A stretch of DNA of 64,000 bases from Lewinellaceae bacterium (GTDB taxonomy: Bacteria > Bacteroidota > Bacteroidia > Chitinophagales > Saprospiraceae), in contig JACJXX010000001.1 in assembly GCA_020636435.1 (NCBI GenBank), forward strand, positions 1,178,001 to 1,242,000, given 5' to 3'. The notes under the pieces are model-generated. The model did no database searches. It saw nothing but the letters and a program-made list of their open reading frames with translations, and was not told where the DNA came from. The stretch's first letter is position 1. Each line of letters opens with the position of its first letter. The translations under genes were made by a program, and so were the position numbers. Of this stretch, positions 34,653 to 42,564 are shown one piece after another.

Positions 34653-35098
34653 GTTAAATGTTACTACTTGCGCTACCAGCTTGCCGTTCGGGCTTTCAGC
34701 CCGGCGAACAAGAGTAGAGTTTGATGAAATAATTACAACGGAAAAATTTTATGGCTTGCGGCGAGCCGAAGCCCGGACAATAAAGCCCCGCCTACGGCCG
34801 AATCCAATTGGCCATAAATCGAATGCCCTGGCGGCCATGCGCCAAAGACAGGGTGTTTTTTATTGCCGGTAATCAGGCTGGGTGAATCTTGAGGTGGCTT
34901 TTAATCAATAAAAAGATGGGCGTTTACTTGCAGTGTTCTGATTGTAGTTGGTTAACGCCGCCTGCACAAAATTAATTTCAATGAACGCACATTTTATCAA
35001 AGTGCCAGAAAATGGGTCAATCGGAGGCCTGGCAACAAATCGGGCCGTTGCCAGGAATGACCAAATATAAAGAAATAATGCTGAACCATTATGCCCGT
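34653..35098. other. Intergenic region with small hairpins, no gene
   Basis: The 446-bp stretch between the desaturase start and the methyltransferase end contains GTTCGGGCTTTCAGCCCGGCGAAC (hairpin near 34684-34708). It also contains a CCCTG...CAGGG stem followed by TGTTTTTTATT (about 34827-34864), a possible rightward terminator of no known gene. I see no credible ORF or RNA gene. Confidence 0.5.
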
Positions 35099-35800
35099 TC
35101 ATCTTTTTTTGCCGCCGGGCGCCTGTTTTAAGGCTTCCTTATGGTTCAGCAACATCCAGTTGCCCCCTACATCCAGGTAAGCGCCTCGGGGAAAAGCGGA
35201 GAGAAAAAGCCGCTCGAAGAAAGACTGGGTAGCCCGGCAGTCCCCGGGGTTTTCCGCCAGGCGGTTGTAGAGGAGAAGCCCGCCGGGGGCGAGGGCATTT
35301 TCCAGGGCCTCCAGGAATTCCGGGCTTTCAAAGAGAGCCGGCACCTCGTCATCCAGGAAAACGTCCATACAAATCAGTCCGAATTGTTCTTCGTTTTGCA
35401 GCATAAAAGCATAGGCGTCGGCACAGATCGTGGTTATAGGAGAGGAGAGCCCGCCCAGCCCGTAGCGCGTGGCCAGGTAAACGACCGCCTCGTCGAGTTC
35501 AACGGCGGTATAGCGGTACGGCCGGCCAAACCGTTTTTCCAGGATAATCGGGATGCTGCCCAACCCCAGGCCCAGGATCAGCACGTCTTTTCCCGGCACC
35601 TTGTCGAAGTCTATCTGCTCAAAAGCCCGCAGAAAATTGGTGTAGAGGTCTTCATAAGAATAAACAGCGTTGGCCGTGCACAATTGGTAACGCCCGTTCT
35701 TCAGGCTGACGTACAAATGAGGATTGGCTTCGCTGGGGGCGCTTTCGATGTGCCATTCGAAAAAATAACTCAGCAGCCGTTTCCAGATAGGTTGTTTCAA
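35099..35800 (-). CDS. Spermidine synthase-like SAM-dependent methyltransferase fold protein
   Basis: The 233-residue protein has the Rossmann glycine motif DVLILGLGLGSIPIILEKRF (residues about 71-90), the acidic YTAVELDEAVVYLA and TTICADAYAFM segments, and FGLICMDVFLDDEVPALFES. These match spermidine-synthase-like aminopropyl/methyltransferases. It lacks the N-terminal beta-hairpin domain of a typical SpeE, so it may not make spermidine. It is upstream of, but separate from, the desaturase gene. Confidence 0.75.
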   Translation of the reverse strand: MKQPIWKRLLSYFFEWHIESAPSEANPHLYVSLKNGRYQLCTANAVYSYEDLYTNFLRAFEQIDFDKVPGKDVLILGLGLGSIPIILEKRFGRPYRYTAVELDEAVVYLATRYGLGGLSSPITTICADAYAFMLQNEEQFGLICMDVFLDDEVPALFESPEFLEALENALAPGGLLLYNRLAENPGDCRATQSFFERLFLSAFPRGAYLDVGGNWMLLNHKEALKQAPGGKKR

Positions 35801-35827
35801 GGAATGAACGATTAAATGAGGAAGGAG

Positions 35828-37036
35828 TCAGGGCTTTTCCCATCGGCGAAACTTCGCGGTATCTTCAAATATCCGAAGGAGGATGAGGCGCTCCTGCACG
35901 TCGAAATCCACGCCGCGGCGGGCCATGACCCGTTCGGCCGTTTCAAAGGCCTTATCGGTGCGGAAGGTCTGAAACCCCTGCTTGCCCCCCCAGGAAAAGG
36001 AAGGGATGAAGTTGCGGGGAAATCCTTCCCCAAACACATTGGAAGAGACGCCCACCACCGTTCCTGTGTTGAACATCGTGTTGATGCCTGTTTTGGAATG
36101 GTCGCCCATGATCAGGCCGCAGAACTGCTGCCCGGTATCGACAAAGCTTTCGGAAACATAGCTCCACAGCTTCACTTTTTCGTAGTTGTTTTTCAGGTTG
36201 GAGGTATTGGCGTCGGCTCCGATGTTGCACCATTCGCCGATCACTGAATTGCCGAGGTACCCCTCGTGGGCCTTATTGGAATACCCCAGGATCACGCATT
36301 GGTTGAGTTCCCCGCTCACTTTGGAATGGGGGCCGATGGTGGTGCCGCCGTATATCCTCGTGCCCATTTTAATGATCCCTCCCTCACACAAGGCAAGGGG
36401 GCCCCGAATGTGGCTGCCCTCCATCACCTCCGCGCCTTTCCCGATGTAAATGGGCCCTTCTTTGGTGTTCAGGGTGGCGCATTCCACCTGGGCGCCCTCT
36501 TCCAGGAAAATCTTTTCGGCAGGGCCCAACACCCGGTTGGTGTCGCTGAGAGGCTGAGACAGGCGGCCTTTGGCCAACAGCTCGAAATCTTCCTCGATAG
36601 CCTGGGGGTTCTGGCGGTAAATGTCCCATAGGTTGTCGACTTTGAGGTAGTCGGTCCCTTCCAGGTCGTACCCCTTCAATTCGCCAATGTCTTCATCCCG
36701 GATAAGGTTTTCGATCTGCTCTTCGTCCAGCTTGGCGACGATGAGTTCTTCTCCCCGGAGGAAAGCCTCGTTAAAATCCATCTGCTGAATGAGCCGCACC
36801 AGTTGGGAGGAAGGCAGGACCGAGCCGTTGATGATGTAGTTGACCTTGCTGTGGTCGATGGGATATTTTTCAGCGAGGTAATCCTGTGTAATATAAGAAG
36901 TTTTGCCCTTTAGCCAGCGTTCCCACTTTTCCCGGATCGTCAGAACGCCCATTCGAATCTCGCAGGTAGGGCGGGTGTAAGTCAGCGGCAGCAGCCGGTC
37001 TCTGATCTCATTGTCAAACAGGATGATTCTAACCAT
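35828..37036 (-). CDS. GlmU-family (sugar nucleotidyltransferase-like) protein with left-handed beta-helix
   Basis: The 402-residue protein belongs to a Bacteroidota GlmU-like family. The N-terminus MVRIILFDNEIRDRLLPLTY with TRPTCEIRMGVLTIREKWER resembles nucleotidyltransferases, but the LxGGxGTR motif is missing. The C-terminal half has hexapeptide repeats (IYIGKGAEVMEGSHIRGPLA, GGTTIGPHSKVSGELNQCVI). It likely has sugar-phosphate nucleotidyltransferase or acetyltransferase activity; substrate specificity is not visible. It lies 27 bp from the methyltransferase on the same strand, so co-transcription is likely. Confidence 0.8.
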   Translation of the reverse strand: MVRIILFDNEIRDRLLPLTYTRPTCEIRMGVLTIREKWERWLKGKTSYITQDYLAEKYPIDHSKVNYIINGSVLPSSQLVRLIQQMDFNEAFLRGEELIVAKLDEEQIENLIRDEDIGELKGYDLEGTDYLKVDNLWDIYRQNPQAIEEDFELLAKGRLSQPLSDTNRVLGPAEKIFLEEGAQVECATLNTKEGPIYIGKGAEVMEGSHIRGPLALCEGGIIKMGTRIYGGTTIGPHSKVSGELNQCVILGYSNKAHEGYLGNSVIGEWCNIGADANTSNLKNNYEKVKLWSYVSESFVDTGQQFCGLIMGDHSKTGINTMFNTGTVVGVSSNVFGEGFPRNFIPSFSWGGKQGFQTFRTDKAFETAERVMARRGVDFDVQERLILLRIFEDTAKFRRWEKP

Positions 37037-37061
37037 ATATGCTGATTGTTGCGGTGCTTAT

Positions 37062-37236
37062 TACTACTTTGTTACTTTAACAGGAGCGCGGGCCTCCAGG
37101 CCCGCGAAAACCTGCTTTAAGTAGGCTTTTAGTAAACAGTTGCCTTTTTAAGGGCTGCCTCAGGCAGCCTTCGCGGGCCTGGAGGCCCGCGCTCCAGGCA
37201 TCCAAGCCAGCTAAATTCTAAAGTAACAAAGTAGAA
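37062..37236. mobile_element. MITE-like hairpin element, family B, copy 2
   Basis: The 175-bp unit has ends TACTACTTTGTTACTTTAA and TAAAGTAACAAAGTAGAA and internal GC arms GGAGCGCGGGCCTCCAGGCC / GGCCTGGAGGCCCGCGCTCC. TTAT flanks both sides (37058-37061 and 37237-37240). It has the same length as the copy at 30497-30671. The arms differ by paired changes (GACCTCC/GGTC versus GGCCTCC/GGCC), as expected for compensatory substitutions. Confidence 0.85.
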
Positions 37237-37327
37237 TTATGCCCTGGCTTCCAAATATAAATGCAGGAGATGGTGCTTTACAAAATTTAGCCCTGATTTA
37301 TTTCAGGTTTTATGCGGGAAAGATAAA

Positions 37328-37360
37328 AAAAAAGCCCCGATCGCATTGAAAGGGGCTCTT
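37328..37360 (-). terminator. Rho-independent terminator after rpmE2
   Basis: On the minus strand AGCCCC...GGGGCT forms a stem (loop TTTCAATGCGATC) followed by seven or more T residues, about 25 bp downstream of the L31 stop codon. Confidence 0.8.
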
Positions 37361-37382
37361 TGTTTCTGATCCCGATAAGGGG

Positions 37383-37670
37383 CTAGGATTCGGATTCTTC
37401 CTCGGACTCCTTCTTGGCGAAGCGGGTTTTGGCAAATTTCTTGTTGAACTTATCGATACGGCCCGCCGTGTCGACAAACTTCATCTTACCCGTAAAGAAA
37501 GGGTGAGAGTAACTGGAAATTTCCAGCTTCACCATTGGGTATTCCTTGCCGTCTTCCCAGGTGATGGTATCTTTCGTGGGAGCGCAGGACTGCGTCAGGA
37601 AAGAATCGCCTGAAGAAAAATCTTTGAATACAACCAGCCTATAATTTTTCGGATGAATGTCTTTTTTCAT
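37383..37670 (-). CDS. rpmE2: 50S ribosomal protein L31, type B
   Basis: The 95-residue protein starts MKKDIHPKNYRLVVFKDFSS and contains SSYSHPFFTGKMKFVDTAGR and IDKFNKKFAK, the signature of type B L31. It lacks the zinc-binding Cys residues of the C+ form, as usual for type B. The acidic C-terminal tail (ESEEESES) is typical for Bacteroidota. It is a structural component of the large ribosomal subunit, followed by a clear terminator. Confidence 0.95.
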   Translation of the reverse strand: MKKDIHPKNYRLVVFKDFSSGDSFLTQSCAPTKDTITWEDGKEYPMVKLEISSYSHPFFTGKMKFVDTAGRIDKFNKKFAKTRFAKKESEEESES

Positions 37671-37844
37671 GGCTCTCTGCTTTACTTCTTCTTAACAAGG
37701 GTGCAAATATACGGTTTTCCTTTTATTTTGAAAAGCTGCCGCCGCGTTTTATCTAAAAAACATGAAGCGGCTGATGGTTCGCGGAGTTTGAACGGGCATC
37801 CACCCGCGAAGCTGGCCGGCTCCGGAAGGCAGCCAGCCAACAGG

Positions 37845-37968
37845 GGCTACCATTCTAACGTTGGACAGCCGTTGAAGCCTCGTACATCGAACACAGCCCC
37901 AGCCCTCTGCTGGTCCCGTACATCGTACACAACCCCAGCCCATTCTGTCCAACATTAGACGGATATCC
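37845..37968. mobile_element. MITE-like hairpin element, family E, copy 2
   Basis: The inverted ends GGCTACCATTCTAACGTTGG-ACAG and CTGTCCAACATTAGACGG-ATATCC bound 124 bp with a CGTACATCGAACACAGCCCC loop. The direct repeat GCCAACAGG flanks it on both sides (37836-37844 and 37969-37977). It matches the copy at 42324-42448 in arms, loop (CGTACACCGTACACAACCCC) and length. The element fills the gap between L31 and the GNAT gene. Confidence 0.85.
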
Positions 37969-37988
37969 GCCAACAGGCATCCCCCCCC

Positions 37989-38507
37989 TCACACTTCATC
38001 GAAGGGTTTGAGATAGCGGACAACGCCTTTCACCCCTTTCAGGGCGCCCTGCCGGAGCTCGATGGCCATGAAGGCCGCCTCCGGCACCGGGAAAGGGCAG
38101 CGTATGTTCCAGTTGCGGGCCGGCTGAAAGCCAAACCGGGGATAGAACCACTCGTGCCCCAATACGATAACGGCGCCATGGCCCAACTGCCGGGCCCGCC
38201 GCAGGCCTTCTTCCACGAGCTGGCTGCCGATGCCCCGCCCCTGATATTCGGGCAGCACCGCCATGGGCGCCAGCGCGGTGGCGTGATGTACGGCTTCCTT
38301 ACTTTGGATTTCCACGGGCGAGAAAAGGATGTGCCCTACTATTTTTCCCCGTATTTCGGCTACCAGGGATAGTTGAGCAATGTATGCCGGCATGGCGCGA
38401 AGGGCTTCGATCAGCCGCCCTTCGTTCTGCTGGCCAAAGGCCTCGTCGTTGAGCTTGCGGATGGCTTCGTAATCCGCCGGCTCCTCTGTCCTGATTGTTG
38501 CTTGCAT
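37989..38507 (-). CDS. GNAT family N-acetyltransferase
   Basis: The 172-residue protein has the GNAT core: IRTEEPADYEAIRKLNDEAF at the start, LAPMAVLPEYQGRGIGSQLV with the acetyl-CoA-binding QGRGIG motif, and AVIVLGHEWFYPRFGFQPA. This pattern matches the YhbS-like group of predicted acetyltransferases. The substrate is unknown. It is divergent from the Nudix gene. Confidence 0.9.
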   Translation of the reverse strand: MQATIRTEEPADYEAIRKLNDEAFGQQNEGRLIEALRAMPAYIAQLSLVAEIRGKIVGHILFSPVEIQSKEAVHHATALAPMAVLPEYQGRGIGSQLVEEGLRRARQLGHGAVIVLGHEWFYPRFGFQPARNWNIRCPFPVPEAAFMAIELRQGALKGVKGVVRYLKPFDEV

Positions 38508-38589
38508 GGCAGTATTTTATCTCCAAACTAGTGCCGCTTGGACTGGTTTTCCGGAAAACTGTTATTTTCCGAAAAAAATTCGACCTTTT

Positions 38590-39078
38590 ATGGAAGTCAA
38601 TCCCGGTATAAAACGCACTGCCGCCATGATCGTTCTGCGCCATGGCGAAGAGTTTTTGCTGCTCCGCCGCAATAAAGAACCCAACGCCGGATGCTACGTT
38701 CCCGTCGGCGGCAAGCTGGAGCCTCACGAACGCCCGGTCGATGCCGCCATCCGGGAAACCCGGGAAGAAGCCGGGCTGCACATTAGCAAAGAACAGCTGA
38801 AGTACGCCGGCGTACTCTCCGAAAGTTCCCCGACGAATTACAACTGGCTGTGTTTCATCTATGTAGCCGACATCAAGCGGATACCGCCTCCGCCCTGCGA
38901 CGAAGGCACCCTGGAATGGATTCCCTTCGACGACATCCCAAACATACCGACTCCGCCAACCGACTGGCAAATTTACCAATACCTCATGAAGGGCCAACCC
39001 TTTGCCCTGGATGCTGTCTATGACGAGGCCATGGAGATGAGGGAGATGAGGGAGGAGATTAGTGGGGTGATTTGGTGA
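38590..39078 (+). CDS. NUDIX hydrolase
   Basis: The 162-residue protein has a full Nudix box, starting GGKLEPHERPVDAAIRETRE and ending EAGL (GX5EX7REUXEEXGU). The strand pattern MIVLRHGEEFLLLRRNKEPN is typical of the MutT-like fold. It probably hydrolyses a nucleoside diphosphate derivative; specificity is unclear. The start at 38590 is preferred because the upstream reading (from 38506) overlaps the divergent GNAT gene. Confidence 0.9.
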   Translation: MEVNPGIKRTAAMIVLRHGEEFLLLRRNKEPNAGCYVPVGGKLEPHERPVDAAIRETREEAGLHISKEQLKYAGVLSESSPTNYNWLCFIYVADIKRIPPPPCDEGTLEWIPFDDIPNIPTPPTDWQIYQYLMKGQPFALDAVYDEAMEMREMREEISGVIW

Positions 39079-39087
39079 ATTACTCCC

Positions 39088-39819
39088 CTAAAACCTCGAA
39101 TCCAGATAATACGGCAACATCTTGCGCCAGGAAGGCCAGTCGTGAGGAATATCGTGGCCCCAGACATCCAGCTCGTGGGGAATGCCCTTGGCGTGAAGGA
39201 CGGCCGACAAGCGGCGCGAAGCATCGGGATGCTCCCATTCGCCGGAGCCGGTAACGATGTGGATGTGGCCGCTCTTTTTGATCAAAGGCAGGTAATAATC
39301 GTCGTTGAGGTTGGGCAGGTACTGTATGGGAGAGTTGAAATACACATCTTCGTCGTGGTAACCCTTGGTGTAGGAGCTCAGGTCGTAATCGCCGCTCATG
39401 GCGATGACGCCGTTGATGAGGTCGGGGCGGCGGAAGAAGAGGTTGGCGGCGTGCAGCGCCCCGAACGAAGCCCCGCTGGCGATGATGGCCGTATCCTGGC
39501 TGGTCATATTTTTAACGAAAGGGATGGCCTCGTTAAAAATGTACTGGTTGAACTGCTGGTGGCGGATCGCCTTGTGGCGCGGCTGCATGTACTGATTGAG
39601 CCAGCTTTCTGCGTTGATGCTGTTGACGGAAAATACTTTTACCTTGCCTTCATTGATCTGCCTGCTGATGGCGTCGATCAGATGGAAGCGCTCGTATTCC
39701 AGAAAATCCGCCGCTGCGGTGGGAAAAAGCAGGAGGGCAAACCCATAGTGGCCGTATACGGCTACTTCCATGTTTTTATTGAGCGCCGGGCTGTGCCAGG
39801 AATGGATTTCTCGTTTCAT
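39088..39819 (-). CDS. Alpha/beta-hydrolase fold esterase (PHB-esterase-like)
   Basis: The 243-residue protein shows the nucleophile elbow in AIIASGASFGALHAANLFFR (GxSxG with the central Ser), preceded by VYGHYGFALLLFPTAAADFL and followed by GVIAMSGDYDLSS. A C-terminal His (GHDIPHDWPSW) completes the triad. It resembles the putative esterase (enterochelin esterase-like) family of cytoplasmic Bacteroidota proteins. The substrate is unknown. It is convergent with the Nudix gene, 9 bp apart. Confidence 0.8.
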   Translation of the reverse strand: MKREIHSWHSPALNKNMEVAVYGHYGFALLLFPTAAADFLEYERFHLIDAISRQINEGKVKVFSVNSINAESWLNQYMQPRHKAIRHQQFNQYIFNEAIPFVKNMTSQDTAIIASGASFGALHAANLFFRRPDLINGVIAMSGDYDLSSYTKGYHDEDVYFNSPIQYLPNLNDDYYLPLIKKSGHIHIVTGSGEWEHPDASRRLSAVLHAKGIPHELDVWGHDIPHDWPSWRKMLPYYLDSRF

Positions 39820-40010
39820 CTAATAGGGTTGAAAGTTTTCCAATAAGGGTTCACGGGAAACTCATAAAAATTCCTCATGAAACCGGGCGAAGATAACCGG
39901 TTTTTGGAAAAAAGCCCTGAAATATTAGAAGGCCATTATATTTTTTTGCCGAATTGGGCAGAGTTTCTGAGATAACGTTATTTTACACTGTAAATGTCCA
40001 AAGTTGAAAA

Positions 40011-40574
40011 ATGGCGAACGCATATTTAAATACCATCATCGACCGCCTCAACCGGGTAAGCCAGGAAGCCGAGCAGGCCTTTGGTGGCCTTTCCGCCAGC
40101 CAGCTCAACTGGAAGCCCAATGAAAAGCAATGGAGCGTGGGCCAGTGCCTGAATCACCTCATCGTATCCAACCGCACTTACTACCCTCAGCTCAAAGCCC
40201 TGGGCAACGACACCAAAAAAACATCTTTCTGGGAGCGGCTCCCCTTTCTCCCTAAACTGTGGGGAAACATGCTGCTCGGGTCCATCACCCCGGAACCGCA
40301 GCGAAAGATGACGTCCCCAAAAGTATTCAGGCCGGCGCAAAGCCAGGCCGATCCGGATATTGTCCGGCAGTTTAAACTGCACAACCAGGAACTCATCAAA
40401 TACATTCGCAACACCAGGAGCCTGAACCACCAACATACCATCATCACTTCTCCTGCCGCCGGCTTCATCGTCTACAGCCTCCACGACGCCGTCAACATCC
40501 TGGCCAACCACGAAGAACGCCATTTGCTGCAGGCCAAACGGGTAATGGAAATGGAAGGCTTTCCCGCAGCCTGA
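40011..40574 (+). CDS. DinB family protein
   Basis: The 187-residue all-helical protein matches DinB_2: LSASQLNWKPNEKQWSVGQC with LNHLIVSNRTYY supplies the first metal His, and VNILANHEERHLLQAKRVME supplies the other two. The family contains metal-dependent thiol transferases and proteins of unknown function. It is followed by a strong bidirectional terminator. Confidence 0.9.
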   Translation: MANAYLNTIIDRLNRVSQEAEQAFGGLSASQLNWKPNEKQWSVGQCLNHLIVSNRTYYPQLKALGNDTKKTSFWERLPFLPKLWGNMLLGSITPEPQRKMTSPKVFRPAQSQADPDIVRQFKLHNQELIKYIRNTRSLNHQHTIITSPAAGFIVYSLHDAVNILANHEERHLLQAKRVMEMEGFPAA

Positions 40575-40586
40575 CAGGGGCTGCTC

Positions 40587-40639
40587 AAAAACAATAACGC
40601 CTGCCACTGAAATTTTGCAGTGGCAGGCGCTATTGTTTT
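40587..40639. terminator. Bidirectional terminator between convergent genes
   Basis: A nearly perfect stem (AACAATAACGCCTGCCACTG with CAGTGGCAGGCGCTATTGTT, one mismatch) encloses an AAATTTTG loop, flanked by A and T tracts on either side. It lies between the convergent DinB and CotH-like genes and can end transcription in both directions. Confidence 0.85.
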
Positions 40640-40656
40640 AACGCTTTGTGATTGTT

Positions 40657-41700
40657 TTACTTTCGGCCGGCCATCGCCTTCAAATTGCGGCTGGATCGGA
40701 TTACATCATCGAGAAAGCCTTCCTGCTCCAGGTTGTCGTAGAAGCCTTCCAGGTAACGGGTGATTTGCTTGCGGGACTTTTTGCTCAGCAGGGAAAATCC
40801 TTCCACGCAACTGATCACATCTTCCTTCCTGGATTGAAAATAGCGCACCGTTTCTTCCAGGCCGGCACGGCTTTCCGACGTTCCCATGTAAACCCGCTGG
40901 CCGATAAACTCCTGTCCAACGTCCTGGTTGGGAATCGCATAGCGGGCATCGACCAGGCCCGAGAAATCGAAGTCGTAAGGCGTGATCCAGTATTCGCTGC
41001 TATCCGCCGGCTTCATGATCTTGAGGTTGCGCCCCATTTCCAGCGACCAGTCGGCATTGCCGATCATATACTGAAACATGGCGTGAGTGAAGTAGGATTC
41101 CGAATTGATCCTGGAGGCGCTCAGGCCATAACAATCTTCGCATTCTTCGCTGTTCAGCCGGGCGGCCAGCTCGTCGGTGTCTTCCAGCAGGATGCCATAT
41201 TTGGTAAAACGGGCATCGCTGTCGGCATCGATGTAAGTGACCTCCACCAACTGCGCCCTGAAGTTTTGAACCGTAAGCTTGCCGTAGAGCTGGTAAGCCA
41301 GATACTCCCGGAGGACGGCTTCTTCCCCTTCGGCGCCTTCCTGGCAATGCGTGACGAGTTTGAGGTCGTCGAAGGGCTGCAGGCCGCGGGCTTTCAGTTC
41401 CTTCTTCGAAAAGTCGATCTTGACCGGCGGGAATTCACAGGCGCGGCGGCGGAAACGGCCGCGAACATTGACCTCGGCATTCCATTCCTGAAGCCTTCCC
41501 TGCTTGTCGGTAAAACGAAAGACGGCGGGCTGCTCCTCATCCGTTCTCACATGGCTTTCCAAAGTAGCCAGGCTTAGCTCCAGCTCCACCCGCAGAACGC
41601 CTTCGCGCTGCAGTTCGTTGAAGAGCGTTTGGTTGTTGGCAAAAGCTAAGCCTGGGAGACAGCTAATGGCTACTAAAATGGTTTTAAAAAAGGTTTTCAT
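40657..41700 (-). CDS. Secreted CotH-kinase-like protein (divergent)
   Basis: The 347-residue protein has a signal peptide (residues 1-21, ending LAFANN). The rest contains NVRGRFRRRACEFPPVKIDF, PFDDLKLVTHCQEGA, LREYLAYQLYGKLTVQNFRA and YWITPYDFDFSGLVDARYA. This order resembles the CotH/YeeJ-like kinase fold found in Bacteroidota exported proteins, with the Asp-Phe-Asp pair where kinases have a metal-binding motif. The function is unknown and the assignment remote. Confidence 0.55.
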   Translation of the reverse strand: MKTFFKTILVAISCLPGLAFANNQTLFNELQREGVLRVELELSLATLESHVRTDEEQPAVFRFTDKQGRLQEWNAEVNVRGRFRRRACEFPPVKIDFSKKELKARGLQPFDDLKLVTHCQEGAEGEEAVLREYLAYQLYGKLTVQNFRAQLVEVTYIDADSDARFTKYGILLEDTDELAARLNSEECEDCYGLSASRINSESYFTHAMFQYMIGNADWSLEMGRNLKIMKPADSSEYWITPYDFDFSGLVDARYAIPNQDVGQEFIGQRVYMGTSESRAGLEETVRYFQSRKEDVISCVEGFSLLSKKSRKQITRYLEGFYDNLEQEGFLDDVIRSSRNLKAMAGRK

Positions 41701-41873
41701 GATATTTTTCTATTTCAGTGTCGGGTAGTATGATGTGCCCGGGCGTCAAAAGGTTACTCCAAAGGTGATTTTTTTGGGAGTCAGGATCAACTTTATTTGA
41801 TTAAAGCGGGGTTTGTGCCTATCAAATCGTTGAATCTGACGAGAACATTGAACACACCCCTCCCACCTCTATC

Positions 41874-42227
41874 TCAATCCTCCTTCACCAGGAGTATCTC
41901 TTCAATGACGCCCGCCCTGTTCATGCGGAACAGGAGCGAGTCATTCTGCAGTTTAGCGATCTTCACTTTCTTCTCCGCTTTTCCATCTTCTACCGTGTGT
42001 AAATTTTCCCCGGAAATCCAATATTTGCCTTTTTCGGAAGACGTGCCCGAAGTAGCTTCATACCGGCCATCTGCCTCAAAGGAAAAGGCCACTGCCGCAT
42101 TGATTATTTTGTCATTGGTCACGTCTTTCCATTCCACGCCCTTCCACTGGCCTACCAATTGATCTTCATTGTATTTGCCCGCACATCCAAGCATAAAAAC
42201 CAGGCCTATCACGATTAGCTTTTTCAT
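41874..42227 (-). CDS. Small lipocalin-like lipoprotein
   Basis: The 117-residue protein has a lipobox signal peptide (MKKLIVIGLVFMLGCAGKYN, Cys15). The mature part is beta-rich: DQLVGQWKGVEWKDVTN, AVAFSFEADGRYEATSG, GKYWISGENLHTVEDG. This is the pattern of the lipocalin-like DUF4923/DUF5004 lipoproteins of Bacteroidota. The start at 42227 matches the signal peptide; the longer upstream reading crosses the family E element. It is AT-richer than its neighbours. Confidence 0.65.
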   Translation of the reverse strand: MKKLIVIGLVFMLGCAGKYNEDQLVGQWKGVEWKDVTNDKIINAAVAFSFEADGRYEATSGTSSEKGKYWISGENLHTVEDGKAEKKVKIAKLQNDSLLFRMNRAGVIEEILLVKED

Positions 42228-42323
42228 TGATCTTTTTTTACAATGATACGAATAATAAAGGACTGCATAGTTCCCCCGCTCCCCGGGAGCATCTTCCATC
42301 ACTTCGAATTTAAACCTCATACC

Positions 42324-42448
42324 GGCTACCGTTCTAATGTTGGACAGCCAGGTGGTGCTTCGTACACCGTACACAGCCACTAGCCAACGTTGGACCCGTA
42401 CACCGTACACAACCCCGGCAGCTATTGTTCAACGCTAGACGGGTAGCC
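42324..42448. mobile_element. MITE-like hairpin element, family E, copy 3
   Basis: The 125-bp unit has inverted ends GGCTACCGTTCTAATGTTGG-ACAG and TTGTTCAACGCTAGACGGGT-AGCC, with loop CGTACACCGTACACAGCC and CCGTACACCGTACACAACCC. Exact 8-bp direct repeats CTCATACC flank it (42316-42323 and 42449-42456), so this is a clear insertion. It lies between the lipoprotein and the S41 peptidase gene. Confidence 0.85.
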
Positions 42449-42564
42449 CTCATACCTTGTTCGGGTAAAAACAATAGAACAATAAAGCAATTCAACAATG
42501 TCATCCTTCCTACCCCATGCAACTTTCCCTCCCCCTTTGTATCTTTACTTCCAAAAGCCCAACC

